A stretch of 64,000 bases of DNA from Mixta gaviniae (lineage in GTDB: Bacteria; Pseudomonadota; Gammaproteobacteria; Enterobacterales; Enterobacteriaceae): the NCBI RefSeq assembly GCF_002953195.1, contig NZ_CP026377.1:744001-808000 (forward strand), written 5' to 3'. How positions within the stretch are numbered: the stretch's first letter is position 1; each line of letters starts with the position of its first letter. The position numbers were made by a program, and so were the translations under genes. The notes beneath the pieces are model-generated. The model ran no database searches and had not been told where the DNA came from. It was given only the letters and a program-made list of their open reading frames with translations. Positions 42,965 through 52,142 of this stretch are shown piece by piece.

Positions 42965-45577
42965 ATGTCAGAAATCAGCCGCGCCGTACTGTTCGGCAAA
43001 CTGGACACGCTACTATTTACTTCGCTGGAGAGCGCGACGGCCTTTTGCAAGCTGCGCGGCAATCCTTATGTCGAACTGGTCCACTGGCTGCATCAGCTGA
43101 TGCAGCATCAGGATGGCGATCTGCAGCAGCTGATCCGCCATTTTTCACTGGATGAAGAGGCGCTAACCCGTGACATCGTCGCGGCGCTGGATCGTCTGCC
43201 GCGCGGCGCCAGCGCGATTTCTGACCTGTCGGAACATATCGACAGCGCCGTGGAGCGCGCCTGGGTTTACGGCTCGCTGACATTCGGCGTCGCGCAGATC
43301 CGTGGCGGCCATCTGCTGATCGGCCTGCTGAAAACCTTCAATCTCGCCAACGTGTTGAAAGGCATCTCGCCGCAGTTCAGCCGCCTGAGCGCCGATCTGC
43401 TGATTGAGCAGTTCGAAACCATTTTCGCCAACAGCAAAGAGGCGCAGCAGGCCGCCGCACAGCCGCAGCCGGCCGGCGCCGCGCCGCAGCAGCAAAGTAC
43501 GCTGGCGCAGTATGCGCAGGATCTGACGGCGCGCGCGCGCGACGGCAAAATCGACCCGGTTGCCGGGCGCGACGAAGAGATCCGCCAGATGGTGGATATT
43601 CTGATGCGTCGTCGCCAGAACAACCCGCTGCTGACCGGCGAAGCGGGCGTCGGCAAAACCGCGGTGGTGGAAGGCCTGGCGCTGCGCATCGCCGCAGGCG
43701 ACGTGCCGCCGCCGCTGCGCGATGTCCAGCTCTGGCTGCTGGATATCGGCATGCTGCAGGCTGGCGCCGGGATGAAAGGGGAGTTCGAGGCGCGCCTTCA
43801 GGCGCTGATCAATGAAGTGCAGTCAAGCCCAACGCCTGTCGTGCTGTTTATCGACGAGATCCATACACTGGTCGGCGCAGGCGGACAGCAGGGCACCGGC
43901 GACGCCGCCAACCTGCTGAAGCCGGCGCTGGCGCGCGGTCAGCTACGCACCATCGGCGCGACCACCTGGGCGGAATATAAAAAATACATTGAGAAAGATC
44001 CGGCGCTGACCCGCCGTTTCCAGACGGTGCAGGTTCACGAGCCGGATGAAGAGAAAGCGTTGCTGATGCTGCGCAGCACCGTCAATACGCTGGAAAAACA
44101 TCATCGCGTGCTGCTGCTGGACGAAGCGGTGAGCGCGGCGGTGAAACTCTCCCACCGCTATATCCCGGCGCGTCAGCTGCCCGACAAGGCGGTGGCGCTG
44201 CTGGATACCGCCTGCGCCCGCGTCGCCGTCAGCCAGGGCGCGCAGCCGCCGCAGCTGGAGGATTGCCTGCACCGCATCGCCGCGCTGGAGATTGAGCGCG
44301 AGATCGCCGAACGCGAAGTAAAAGTGGCGGGCGGCGACAGCGAGCGCATCGGTCATATCGACGCCGCGCTGAGCCAGCTGGCGGCCGAGCGCGACGCGCT
44401 GGACGCGCGCTGGCAGCAGGAGCGCGAGCTGGTGGACGCGATTATCGCGCTGCGCGCGCAGCTCTATGCCGCGTCAGAAGATGAGGTGGCGTCATTGCAG
44501 CAGGCGCTGGCGGAGAAACAGCAGGCGCTGAGCGTGCTGCAGGGTGAGGCGCCGCTGCTGTTCGCCGCCGTGGATGGTAACGTCGTGGCGGCGGTGGTCT
44601 CCGACTGGACCGGCATTCCGCTGGGGCGCATGGTGAAGAATGAAATCGAGGCGGTGCTGAACCTGGCCGATACGCTTAATGAGCGCGTTATCGGGCAGCG
44701 CCACGGCCTGGATCTGATCGCCAAACGGGTGCGCACGTCGCGCGCGCGGCTGGACGATCCGAACAAGCCGGTCGGCGTCTTTATGCTGTGCGGCCCGTCC
44801 GGCGTCGGCAAAACCGAAACTGCACTGGCGCTGGCCGAATCGCTTTATGGCGGCGAGCAGAACATCATCACCATCAATATGAGCGAATTCCAGGAAGCGC
44901 ATACCGTCTCCACGCTGAAGGGTGCCCCTCCGGGCTATGTCGGCTATGGCGAAGGCGGCGTACTGACAGAGGCGGTGCGTCGTCGCCCCTACAGCGTGGT
45001 GCTGCTGGATGAGATTGAGAAAGCGCACCCGGACGTGCATGAGATCTTCTTCCAGGTATTCGATAAAGGCTGGATGGAGGATGGCGAAGGCCGCCATATC
45101 GATTTCCGCAACACCATCATTATTCTGACCTCGAACGTTGGCACCCAGCTTATCAGCGCCATGTGCGCCGATCCTGAGCTGATGCCGGAGCCGGAAGCGC
45201 TTTCCGCGGCGCTGCGCGCGCCGCTGCTGGAGGTGTTTCCGCCGGCTCTGCTTGGTCGTTTGCTGGTTGTGCCTTACTATCCGTTAAGCGATGCGATGCT
45301 GGCTGAAATTGTGCGCCTGCAGCTTAAACGTATCCAGCGTCGTCTTGAAGAGAATCACGGCATCATTTCGCACATTGATGACAGCGTGATTAGCCAGATT
45401 GTCCAGCGCTGCACCGAAGTGGAATCGGGCGGACGCATGGTCGATGCCATCCTGACCAATACGCTGCTGCCGCAGATGAGCCAGATACTGCTCACGGCCA
45501 GCGCACGTGATCAGCGTTTCCGTCACCTGCGCGTCAGCTATGACCAGGGTGAGTTTCAGTGTCAGTTTGAGGCGTAA
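42965..45577 (+). CDS. tssH: T6SS sheath-recycling ATPase TssH (ClpV)
   Basis: An 870-residue Hsp100 ATPase. The N domain (1-150) recognises contracted sheath. The first AAA+ module has Walker A GEAGVGKTAVVEG near residue 221 and Walker B VVLFIDEIHTLVGAGG. A coiled-coil middle domain spans about 430-530. The second module has Walker A GPSGVGKTETALA near 610 and Walker B VVLLDEIEKAHPDV. It disassembles contracted TssBC tubules for reuse. All key motifs are intact. AGAGATC precedes the ATG. Confidence 0.96.
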   Translation: MSEISRAVLFGKLDTLLFTSLESATAFCKLRGNPYVELVHWLHQLMQHQDGDLQQLIRHFSLDEEALTRDIVAALDRLPRGASAISDLSEHIDSAVERAWVYGSLTFGVAQIRGGHLLIGLLKTFNLANVLKGISPQFSRLSADLLIEQFETIFANSKEAQQAAAQPQPAGAAPQQQSTLAQYAQDLTARARDGKIDPVAGRDEEIRQMVDILMRRRQNNPLLTGEAGVGKTAVVEGLALRIAAGDVPPPLRDVQLWLLDIGMLQAGAGMKGEFEARLQALINEVQSSPTPVVLFIDEIHTLVGAGGQQGTGDAANLLKPALARGQLRTIGATTWAEYKKYIEKDPALTRRFQTVQVHEPDEEKALLMLRSTVNTLEKHHRVLLLDEAVSAAVKLSHRYIPARQLPDKAVALLDTACARVAVSQGAQPPQLEDCLHRIAALEIEREIAEREVKVAGGDSERIGHIDAALSQLAAERDALDARWQQERELVDAIIALRAQLYAASEDEVASLQQALAEKQQALSVLQGEAPLLFAAVDGNVVAAVVSDWTGIPLGRMVKNEIEAVLNLADTLNERVIGQRHGLDLIAKRVRTSRARLDDPNKPVGVFMLCGPSGVGKTETALALAESLYGGEQNIITINMSEFQEAHTVSTLKGAPPGYVGYGEGGVLTEAVRRRPYSVVLLDEIEKAHPDVHEIFFQVFDKGWMEDGEGRHIDFRNTIIILTSNVGTQLISAMCADPELMPEPEALSAALRAPLLEVFPPALLGRLLVVPYYPLSDAMLAEIVRLQLKRIQRRLEENHGIISHIDDSVISQIVQRCTEVESGGRMVDAILTNTLLPQMSQILLTASARDQRFRHLRVSYDQGEFQCQFEA

Positions 45578-45603
45578 GCTTTAGCTATCAGAGAGTTTCC
45601 ATC

Positions 45604-47028
45604 ATGCCGGAACACGATAACAACCGGACGGTGCCGAACGCATTGCCGATTGGGTACCGTTTTAATGAGTTTGAAATTAAGGAAGTAATTGGCGGCGGGG
45701 GTTTCGGGATCGTTTATCGCGCCTGGGATCATCAGCTTGAACGCACCATCGCCATTAAAGAATTCATGCCTGCGTCGCTGGCAGTGCGCAGCGACGACCT
45801 GAATCTGGTACTGCGCAGCGAGCGCTTCAGCAAGACGTTTCACGCCGGCCTGAATAGCTTTATTCAGGAGGCGCGGCTGCTGGCGCGCTTTAACCATCCC
45901 AATCTGCTGCACGTGCTGCGCTTTTGGGTGCAGAACGATACCGCCTATATGGGCACGGTGTTCTACAGCGGCACGACGCTGTCGCGGCTGGCGACGCAGC
46001 GCCCCGAGCTGGTGAACGAAGCCTGGATCCGCCGTCTGCTGCCGCCGCTGTTCGGCGCCATTAACACCATCCATCAGGAAGGCTACCTGCATCGCGATAT
46101 TTCACTGGATAACATTCAGATCCAGGAGAATATGATGCCGGTGCTGCTGGATTTCGGCTCCGCGCGCAAAACCATCGGCAACCTCTCTGACGAGACGGAG
46201 ACCATGCTGCGCCCCGGTTTCGCGCCGATTGAACAGTACAGCGACGATAACGAGAGCGAGCAAGGGCCGTGGACCGATATCTACGCGCTGGGCGCGGTAC
46301 TGCATACGCTGATCGTCGGCGCGCCGCCGCCGGTGAGCGTGGTGCGCAGTATTGAGGATAACTACCGGCCGCTGGCGGAACTGCGCCCGGCGGGCTTCTC
46401 ACTGCCGCTGCTGCACGCGATTGATAAGGCGCTGGCGCTGAAGCCGGAAGAGCGTCCGCAGTCGATCGACGCCTTTGCGGCACTGATGGAGCTGTCGGTT
46501 TCCGATCTGAACGATATCCTTAATGTGAATATTGAAGGGCCGGGCACCATGCTGGTGCCGGTCGAGCCGGAAGCGCCCGCGCCTGCAGTTGTCTCTCCGC
46601 TGAAACGCTTTATGTGGCCGGGGCTGGCCGCCGCAGGCGTGCTGGTGGGCATCGCCGTCGGTGCGCTGATCGCCAGCGGAGGCAGCGACGATACGCCAGC
46701 GACCGCTGCGCGGAGCGAAGCGCCGACGCCGACTGCGACGCCGACGCCGGAGGCCACGCAAACCGCCGCCAACAGTGCGCCGCAGCAGGAGACGCCGCCC
46801 GCCGCCGCGCCAGAGCCGGTTGCGCAGGTTTACATCAAGCTGCGCATGGGCGATGAAGTGGCGCTGAACGGCAACCCGCAGGCGCTGGTGCCATCAGCAA
46901 ACGGCTTTGCCTCGCTGCAGCTGCCGCCGGGCGACTATACCTTCACCGTGACCAATCAGGGCGCCTCGCGTCAGCAGAAGATCTCCGTCGATCGTGAAGG
47001 CGTCTGGTTGATCAACCCGCAAAGCTAA
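45604..47028 (+). CDS. ppkA: Membrane Ser/Thr protein kinase PpkA
   Basis: A 474-residue Hanks-type kinase. The glycine loop is IGGGGFGIVYRAWD, the lysine is in IAIKEFMP, the catalytic loop is YLHRDISLDNIQ, the metal motif is LLDFGSAR, and the activation segment contains APIEQYS. One membrane helix lies near residues 336-360 (MWPGLAAAGVLVGIAVGALIA), followed by a Pro/Thr/Ala-rich linker and a PEGA-like periplasmic domain (VALNGNPQALVP, then LQLPPGDYTFTV). It phosphorylates Fha to activate T6SS assembly. No TagQRST sensor genes are present in the window, so the periplasmic domain may sense directly. Confidence 0.92.
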   Translation: MPEHDNNRTVPNALPIGYRFNEFEIKEVIGGGGFGIVYRAWDHQLERTIAIKEFMPASLAVRSDDLNLVLRSERFSKTFHAGLNSFIQEARLLARFNHPNLLHVLRFWVQNDTAYMGTVFYSGTTLSRLATQRPELVNEAWIRRLLPPLFGAINTIHQEGYLHRDISLDNIQIQENMMPVLLDFGSARKTIGNLSDETETMLRPGFAPIEQYSDDNESEQGPWTDIYALGAVLHTLIVGAPPPVSVVRSIEDNYRPLAELRPAGFSLPLLHAIDKALALKPEERPQSIDAFAALMELSVSDLNDILNVNIEGPGTMLVPVEPEAPAPAVVSPLKRFMWPGLAAAGVLVGIAVGALIASGGSDDTPATAARSEAPTPTATPTPEATQTAANSAPQQETPPAAAPEPVAQVYIKLRMGDEVALNGNPQALVPSANGFASLQLPPGDYTFTVTNQGASRQQKISVDREGVWLINPQS

Positions 47029-47039
47029 CGCATCAGGGT

Positions 47040-47066
47040 GACCGTCTTCGCGGACGGTCCTTTATT
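47040..47066 (+). terminator. Hairpin terminator after ppkA
   Basis: GACCGTC-TTCGCG-GACGGTC followed by CTTTATTT. The stem is 7 bp. It lies between ppkA and the lipoprotein gene and may end the main T6SS transcript or attenuate expression of what follows. Confidence 0.65.
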
Positions 47067-47094
47067 TCAGGGATCTGTTACGGCAGGAAAGGAA

Positions 47095-48003
47095 ATGGCA
47101 AAGGACACTCCATGGCGCCTGTTGATGGCGGCGGCGCTGGCGCTGATGATTACCGCATGCGATAAAACGACCGATAGCGCGAATCCTTCATCGTCTGCGG
47201 CACACGATATCGGTACGGCGATTGATGATAAATTTGCTGCGTTTATCCGGGCGGCGAACAGCGAATCCAGCATGACCTACCACTCATTGCCGGAGGCGTT
47301 TTATCATTATCAACGCGATGTCGCGCCTTTTATCGCGACGGGAAAAACCCTCGAGCGTTATAGCGTGGTGAACCCTGCCATGCTGCACACCCTCAGCGAC
47401 GGTCTGGCGAAGGCGTTAAGCATGCCGGGCGCGCTGCCGCCGCTGGACAACGCGGCGCAGCAGTATAAAGCCAGCCTTGATAAGCTGATCCCGCTGAGCG
47501 AAGCGCTGTACGACTATGCTCAAAACAAAACCTGGCTGAGTGACAGCGGCGATCTGGCGCGCCGTAGCCATCCCGACTATATCGCCGGTTTCGACGCCAT
47601 TCTGATGCAGCGCGATCGTTTTTTACGCGCCATCTCCATAGCCAATCACGAACGGATCAAGCTCGCCTGGGAGCAGTCACCGGAGAACAGCCCCGCACAC
47701 TTCCGTTATGGCGTGGTCTGGCTGTCGCGCCAGACGCTGGAAGAGTTAAACGATCCATCGCTGTCAGCATCATTAAACAAAGATGCCGCGACGCTGCATC
47801 AACTCTCCGCCGGCTGGCAACAGCTGCTTCAGCAGCAGGGTAACGGCCAGTGCCAGAGCATTTTCCACGCGCTGGATACGTATCTCTCTGCGCTGGATGA
47901 AGCCATGCAGGCGCAGGCGCAGGGCCGTGAGACGGCTGACGATAAGACCATTTTGCCTTTTAACGCGCTGGTCAGCGCCCTGAGCAATAACCGCCAGTGC
48001 TGA
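47095..48003 (+). CDS. DUF3829-like (YiiG-type) lipoprotein
   Basis: A 302-residue lipoprotein. The signal ends in ITACDK, with the lipobox Cys near residue 21. The mature part is helical and resembles DUF3829/YiiG proteins (IDDKFAAFIRAANS near the start, KTLERYSVVNPAML in the middle). AGGAAAGG is directly upstream of the ATG. It lies between the kinase gene and vgrG, is likely part of the T6SS locus, and its function is unknown. Confidence 0.7.
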   Translation: MAKDTPWRLLMAAALALMITACDKTTDSANPSSSAAHDIGTAIDDKFAAFIRAANSESSMTYHSLPEAFYHYQRDVAPFIATGKTLERYSVVNPAMLHTLSDGLAKALSMPGALPPLDNAAQQYKASLDKLIPLSEALYDYAQNKTWLSDSGDLARRSHPDYIAGFDAILMQRDRFLRAISIANHERIKLAWEQSPENSPAHFRYGVVWLSRQTLEELNDPSLSASLNKDAATLHQLSAGWQQLLQQQGNGQCQSIFHALDTYLSALDEAMQAQAQGRETADDKTILPFNALVSALSNNRQC

Positions 48004-48038
48004 TCTGCGCGGTTGCCGTTTCTTAATTAAAAACCCCT

Positions 48039-49617
48039 TTTTTATTTCACCCGCCCGGCGCCGCCGGGCCCCGCTGATTCTGGAACCGACCCATGTCTGA
48101 ACGCATCACCGTGCAGCTCCCGCTGGAGGGGCTGCTTTTCTGGAAGCTCGACGGCGTCGAGGCGCTGTCGCACCCCTTCGAACTCACCGTCACGCTGCTG
48201 AGCGCCGACCCGCGCATCGAGCGCCACGCGCTGCTGGGCCAGCCGCTGACGGTCTCGGTTCCCACCGGGCAGCTCCTGTCGGGCACGCGCCACATCAACG
48301 GCAAAATCACCCGGATGGCGGTGCGCAGCGAGGAGCTGGGCGGCACGCGCTACGCGGTGTACGAGCTGACCATCGAGCCGGACCTGTGGCCGATGCGGCG
48401 GGACAAGAACTCGCGCATCTTCCAGGGGCAGACGGCGGTGCAGATAATCCACCGGCTGCTGGCGGAGTACGGGGTGCAGGTGGAGGACCGGCTGAGCGGG
48501 AGCTACCGGGAGTGGGAGTACTGCGTACAGTACCAGGAGAGCAGCTTCGCGTTCATCAGCCGGCTGATGGAGCTGGAGGGGATTTACTACTGGTTCCGTC
48601 ACGAGGCGGACCGGCACGTGATGGTGCTGTCGGACGCGCCGGAGGCGCACGGGCCGTGGCCGGGGTGCGAGGCGATACCGTACCACGTGACGGGCAGCGG
48701 CGGGGTGACGTCGGCGGCGGGGGTGAGCCGGTGGGCGCTGGAGGACAGCGTGACGCCGGGGATGTACAGCATCGACGACTACGACTTCCGCAAGCCGAAC
48801 GCGTGGCTGCTGCAGGCGCGGCAGAACCCGGCGTCGCCGCAGCCGGGGCAGACGGAGGTGTTCGAGTGGCCGGGTCGCTACGTGGAGCACGCGCAGGGCG
48901 AGAAGTACGTGCGGGTGCGCCAGGAGGAGTGGCAGGCGGCGCACCGGCAGATAAGCGGCGAGGGGACGGCGCTGTGCCTGGCGCCGGGGTACACCTTCGC
49001 GCTGCTGAACGCGCCGCACCTGCAGGACAACGGGCGCTACCTGACGCTGCGCGCGGAGTACCAGCTGGAGGAGAACCGCTACGCCAGCGGGGAGGGGCAG
49101 ACGGTACACCGCATCCGGTTCCGGGTGCTGCCGGCGGAGGTGGCGTACCGTGCGGCGGCGACGACGCCGTGGCCGAAGACGCACGGCCCGCAGACGGCGC
49201 GGGTGGTGGGCCCGCAGGGGGAGTCGATTTACACCGACCGCTACGGGCGCATCAAGGTGAAGTTCCACTGGGACCGGGAGTCGCGGGGGACGAGACGAGT
49301 TCGTGCTGGGTGCGGGTGTCGAGCGCGTGGGCGGGCCAGGGCTACGGCGGGGTGCAGATACCGCGGGTGAACGACGAGGTGGTGATAGACTTCATCAACG
49401 GCGACCCGGACCGTCCGATAGTGACGGGGCGGGTGTACAACGAGGGGAGCATGCCGCCGTGGTCGCTGCCGGCGGCGGCGACGCAGATGGGGTTCCTGAG
49501 CCGGTCAAAGGACGGGACGCCGGACAACGCGAACGCGCTGCGGTTCGAGGACCGGGCGGGTGAGGAGCAGGTGTGGATCCAGGCGGAGCGCAACCTTGAC
49601 GTGAACGTGAAGAACGA
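48039..49617 (+). repeat. 1.58-kb direct repeat, copy 1 (vgrG 5' part)
   Basis: From the T-run before vgrG1 to codon 508 or so, this segment appears identical to 54200-55779 apart from one G missing in the run at 49285-49289 and one T difference at the very start. It includes about 54 bases of non-coding DNA with a CCCGGCG-C-CGCCGGG hairpin before the gene. Confidence 0.93.
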
Positions 49618-50029
49618 CGCCAGCATGGTGGTTGAAAAGAATAGCACCCGCTTTATTGGTGAAAATGAAAACCAGCGTATCGTTCAGGATCAGGTTACGG
49701 GGGTTAAAGGACACAGCACTTGTTTAACGGGCAAGACGCATACTGTAAATGCCGTTGAGCTTTTTACGATAGGCTCGGGCGAGGCGATTCGTCTGGAATG
49801 CGGAAAAAGTGTTATTGAGCTTACCTCTGACGGCGATATTAATATCAAAGGGGTGAACTTTAATTTTACTGTAGAAAAGGGCGGCCAGATTAATACTACG
49901 GGTGGGGAATTACATCTTAACCCCACTGACGGCTCGGCAGCCACTATAGCACCCGGAAATAATCATCAGGAAAAAATAAAATCCGATCTGGATAGTCTCT
50001 TCGTAGTTAATGCCAATCAAGGGAAATAA
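48093..50029 (+). pseudogene. vgrG: VgrG (TssI) spike protein, first copy, frameshifted
   Basis: A VgrG spike gene. The gp27-like part starts MSERITVQLPLEGLLFWKLD, and the gp5-OB part has YTDRYGRIKVKFHWDRESRG. At 49285-49289 there are five Gs where copy 2 has six; the frame as written goes to a stop at 49370. Restoring one G gives 645 residues continuing DETSSCWVRVSSAWAGQGYG and ending in a DUF2345-like beta-helix without toxin extension (SDLDSLFVVNANQGK). The product would carry the downstream PAAR effector. The G-run may be a real mutation, a phase-variable tract or a sequencing error. Confidence 0.85.
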
Positions 50030-50030
50030 T

Positions 50031-50819
50031 ATGGCAATTTGCACGCTACAGGAAGCTACCCTGGAACTTCCTGACGTCTATAAAGACAGGACAATGAACC
50101 TTTTCGTTCTCAGTGAAAATAGCGCCAGCGACTTCAGCTTTGTTATTTCACGAGGGACAGCGAAATTTGATGATAAAGTGCAGGGCGTCGCGGCTCGCTT
50201 GTTAAAAGAGCTGGAGATGACTGTGCAAAGATTCACGCTCATTTCTTCTTTAATGACTTTGGTCGATGGCATACCTGCTGCTGAAATGCTTTACCATTTT
50301 GAAAGCAATAATACGCTAATATGGCAGAAGCAGACGGTTGTACTGCTGGATGATAAGCCCGCAGGGAAGAAAATGGTCAGCTACATTGGTTCTTGCCCTG
50401 ATAGTTTTACTGATTATTATCAGAAGCAATATACTGACATTCTAAAAAGCATACGATTTCATCGGGAGAGTAATGATAATTTTATCAGTGAAGCGGTACC
50501 AGCCGATGCGCCAGGCATATTTTTTGTTATTGATACCGATCTTCGCCAGCTCAACGTTTTTGATAGCGTTCATGCACTCTATCAGCATGTAAATTTACAG
50601 CGTGCATTAAATGGGCAATATCTTTTTTATTCAGCGGAAGGAAACCCGCTTCATATTGCCGCAGTAGGAAATAGCGAACCAGCACGCTATGGACTCTGGA
50701 CTTCATCGCCAGAAAAATCTCAGCATCTCTCATCTGTATTAACTGTTTGCCGTTCCGTTAAAGGGCCAGAAGCCCTGAACAGTATTGATAAAATCAACGA
50801 GTTTATTTCAGATAAATAA
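50031..50819 (+). CDS. DcrB/EagR-like T6SS effector chaperone with C-terminal extension
   Basis: A 263-residue protein. Residues about 1-150 resemble the DUF1795/DcrB fold of Eag chaperones (ATLELPDVYKDRTMNLFVL, then FVISRG, and IRFHRES at its end). Eag chaperones shield the membrane segments of prePAAR effectors before they are loaded on VgrG. The known ones are about 145 residues; here an extra domain of about 100 residues follows (FFVIDTDLRQLNVFDSVHAL, then LFYSAEGNPLHIAAVG). It starts one base after the vgrG1 stop and precedes its presumed cargo by 12 bases. Confidence 0.75.
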   Translation: MAICTLQEATLELPDVYKDRTMNLFVLSENSASDFSFVISRGTAKFDDKVQGVAARLLKELEMTVQRFTLISSLMTLVDGIPAAEMLYHFESNNTLIWQKQTVVLLDDKPAGKKMVSYIGSCPDSFTDYYQKQYTDILKSIRFHRESNDNFISEAVPADAPGIFFVIDTDLRQLNVFDSVHALYQHVNLQRALNGQYLFYSAEGNPLHIAAVGNSEPARYGLWTSSPEKSQHLSSVLTVCRSVKGPEALNSIDKINEFISDK

Positions 50820-50831
50820 GAAGAGGATTCT

Positions 50832-52142
50832 GTGTCTGAATTTAATGCTGCACGGGAACAGGATGAAATAGCCCATACAGCGTCTGAAGGATGGTTGATT
50901 GCAGGTGCTATCGGCGGTGCGTTAGTGGCGGCGGCAGCGATTGCGGTCACCGGAGGCGCGGCCCTGATAGCTGTATCGGCCGTTGCTGCGGGCGCTTGTA
51001 CCGGGGGAGGCCTGGGCGAACTGTTAGGCAGTATGTCCTGGGCGCCTCGCCATGCTACCGGTCAGTTAGCCTCTGGCTCACCTGATGTTTATATTAACAA
51101 TCGTTCTGCCATCCGCGCTCATTTGTCTACAGGAGCATGCGATGAACATAGCGGCAGCCCGCAACGGGTCGCAGAAGGATCGATAAAAGTCTTTATCAAC
51201 AATTATCCCGCCGCCCGTATCGGCGATCGCTTAACCTGCAGCGCTGAAATCTTTTCTGGATCGCCTGATGTATTTATCGGCGGCGCTAAGGTACAGACTG
51301 ATGAAATCAGTCCAGAAATACCGGAATGGATCAACTGGGCGATGTTGGGCATTGGCGGCGCTGCGCTGGCGGTGCTGGCTTCGCCTGCTATAGCGGTGCT
51401 GGGCACCCTTGGCGGCATGGGAGGAGGCTATGCAGGCAGTTATCTCGGCGGAGAGCTGTTTGGCGAAGGCAGCGACGGCCAAAAATGGATGATGCTGGCA
51501 GGCAGTCTGGTCGGCGGAGCTGCTGGCGGCAGAGGGGGGATGAAGTTTGATGCGTGGCGGAGCAATAAAATCGCTGCAATCCCACCTAAACCTACGATGA
51601 GCTTAGCTGACGCAGTAGGAAAAGAACGGGCAAGTCGATGGATTAATAGAGGAAGGGAGCTTGCAAATCAACACGATCCAGATTTATCAGCGTTATTAAG
51701 CGATGATCAAGTTGGTGCTTTGCATGGCTATACTACCGAAATTGGTTATAAGATGATTAACCCGGCCTTAAGAGGAACAAAGCCTCTTACTCCAGAGTTA
51801 GAGTCTTTTGCTAATCATGCTATTGAGGGGTTAAATAAAATACCTGCATTTGAAGGTGAAACCTTTCGTGGAATTGATAGCCTACCATCCGAAATACTAA
51901 ATGAGTATCAGACTGGCAATGTGGTTATTGATAAAGCATTTATGAGTACAGATGTTAAAGAACCTTTTAAAGGAAATATAAAACTTAATATTGATGGGAA
52001 ATCAGGGCGAAGTATTGATTTTTTGTCTGCATTTAAAACAACAGAAACTGAAGTGTTATACCCTCCGGGAACGAAATTTGAAGTACTTAGCCGAATAGAA
52101 GATAATGGAGTAACTATAATTGATCTTAAGGAAATAGAATGA
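50832..52142 (+). CDS. PAAR ADP-ribosyltransferase effector (Tre1-like)
   Basis: A 436-residue T6SS effector. It begins with a prePAAR motif (NAAREQDEIAH), has a membrane segment near 22-62, a PAAR domain at about 75-155 (ASGSPDVYINNRSA, then GSPDVFIGGAKV) and a second hydrophobic region near 160-205. The C-terminal toxin has the R-S-E signature of ADP-ribosyltransferases: Arg346 in ETFRGID, Ser372-Thr-Asp in AFMSTD, and Glu405-x-Glu407 in TETEVLYPPGTKFEV. In Serratia Tre1 modifies FtsZ; the target here is inferred by homology. It starts with GTG, supported by AAGAGGA upstream, and overlaps its immunity gene by four bases. GC falls sharply from the toxin domain on. Confidence 0.85.
   Translation: MSEFNAAREQDEIAHTASEGWLIAGAIGGALVAAAAIAVTGGAALIAVSAVAAGACTGGGLGELLGSMSWAPRHATGQLASGSPDVYINNRSAIRAHLSTGACDEHSGSPQRVAEGSIKVFINNYPAARIGDRLTCSAEIFSGSPDVFIGGAKVQTDEISPEIPEWINWAMLGIGGAALAVLASPAIAVLGTLGGMGGGYAGSYLGGELFGEGSDGQKWMMLAGSLVGGAAGGRGGMKFDAWRSNKIAAIPPKPTMSLADAVGKERASRWINRGRELANQHDPDLSALLSDDQVGALHGYTTEIGYKMINPALRGTKPLTPELESFANHAIEGLNKIPAFEGETFRGIDSLPSEILNEYQTGNVVIDKAFMSTDVKEPFKGNIKLNIDGKSGRSIDFLSAFKTTETEVLYPPGTKFEVLSRIEDNGVTIIDLKEIE

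Noticed and set aside
44464..45097. Minus-strand open frames inside tssH
   Set aside because: They are antisense to the AAA+ domains and contain no own motifs.
48042..49268. Long open frame (408 codons) on the minus strand within vgrG, repeated at 54203-55429
   Set aside because: It is antisense to a clear VgrG coding region, is Arg/Pro/His-rich without domains, and results from the G-rich codon use of the sense strand.
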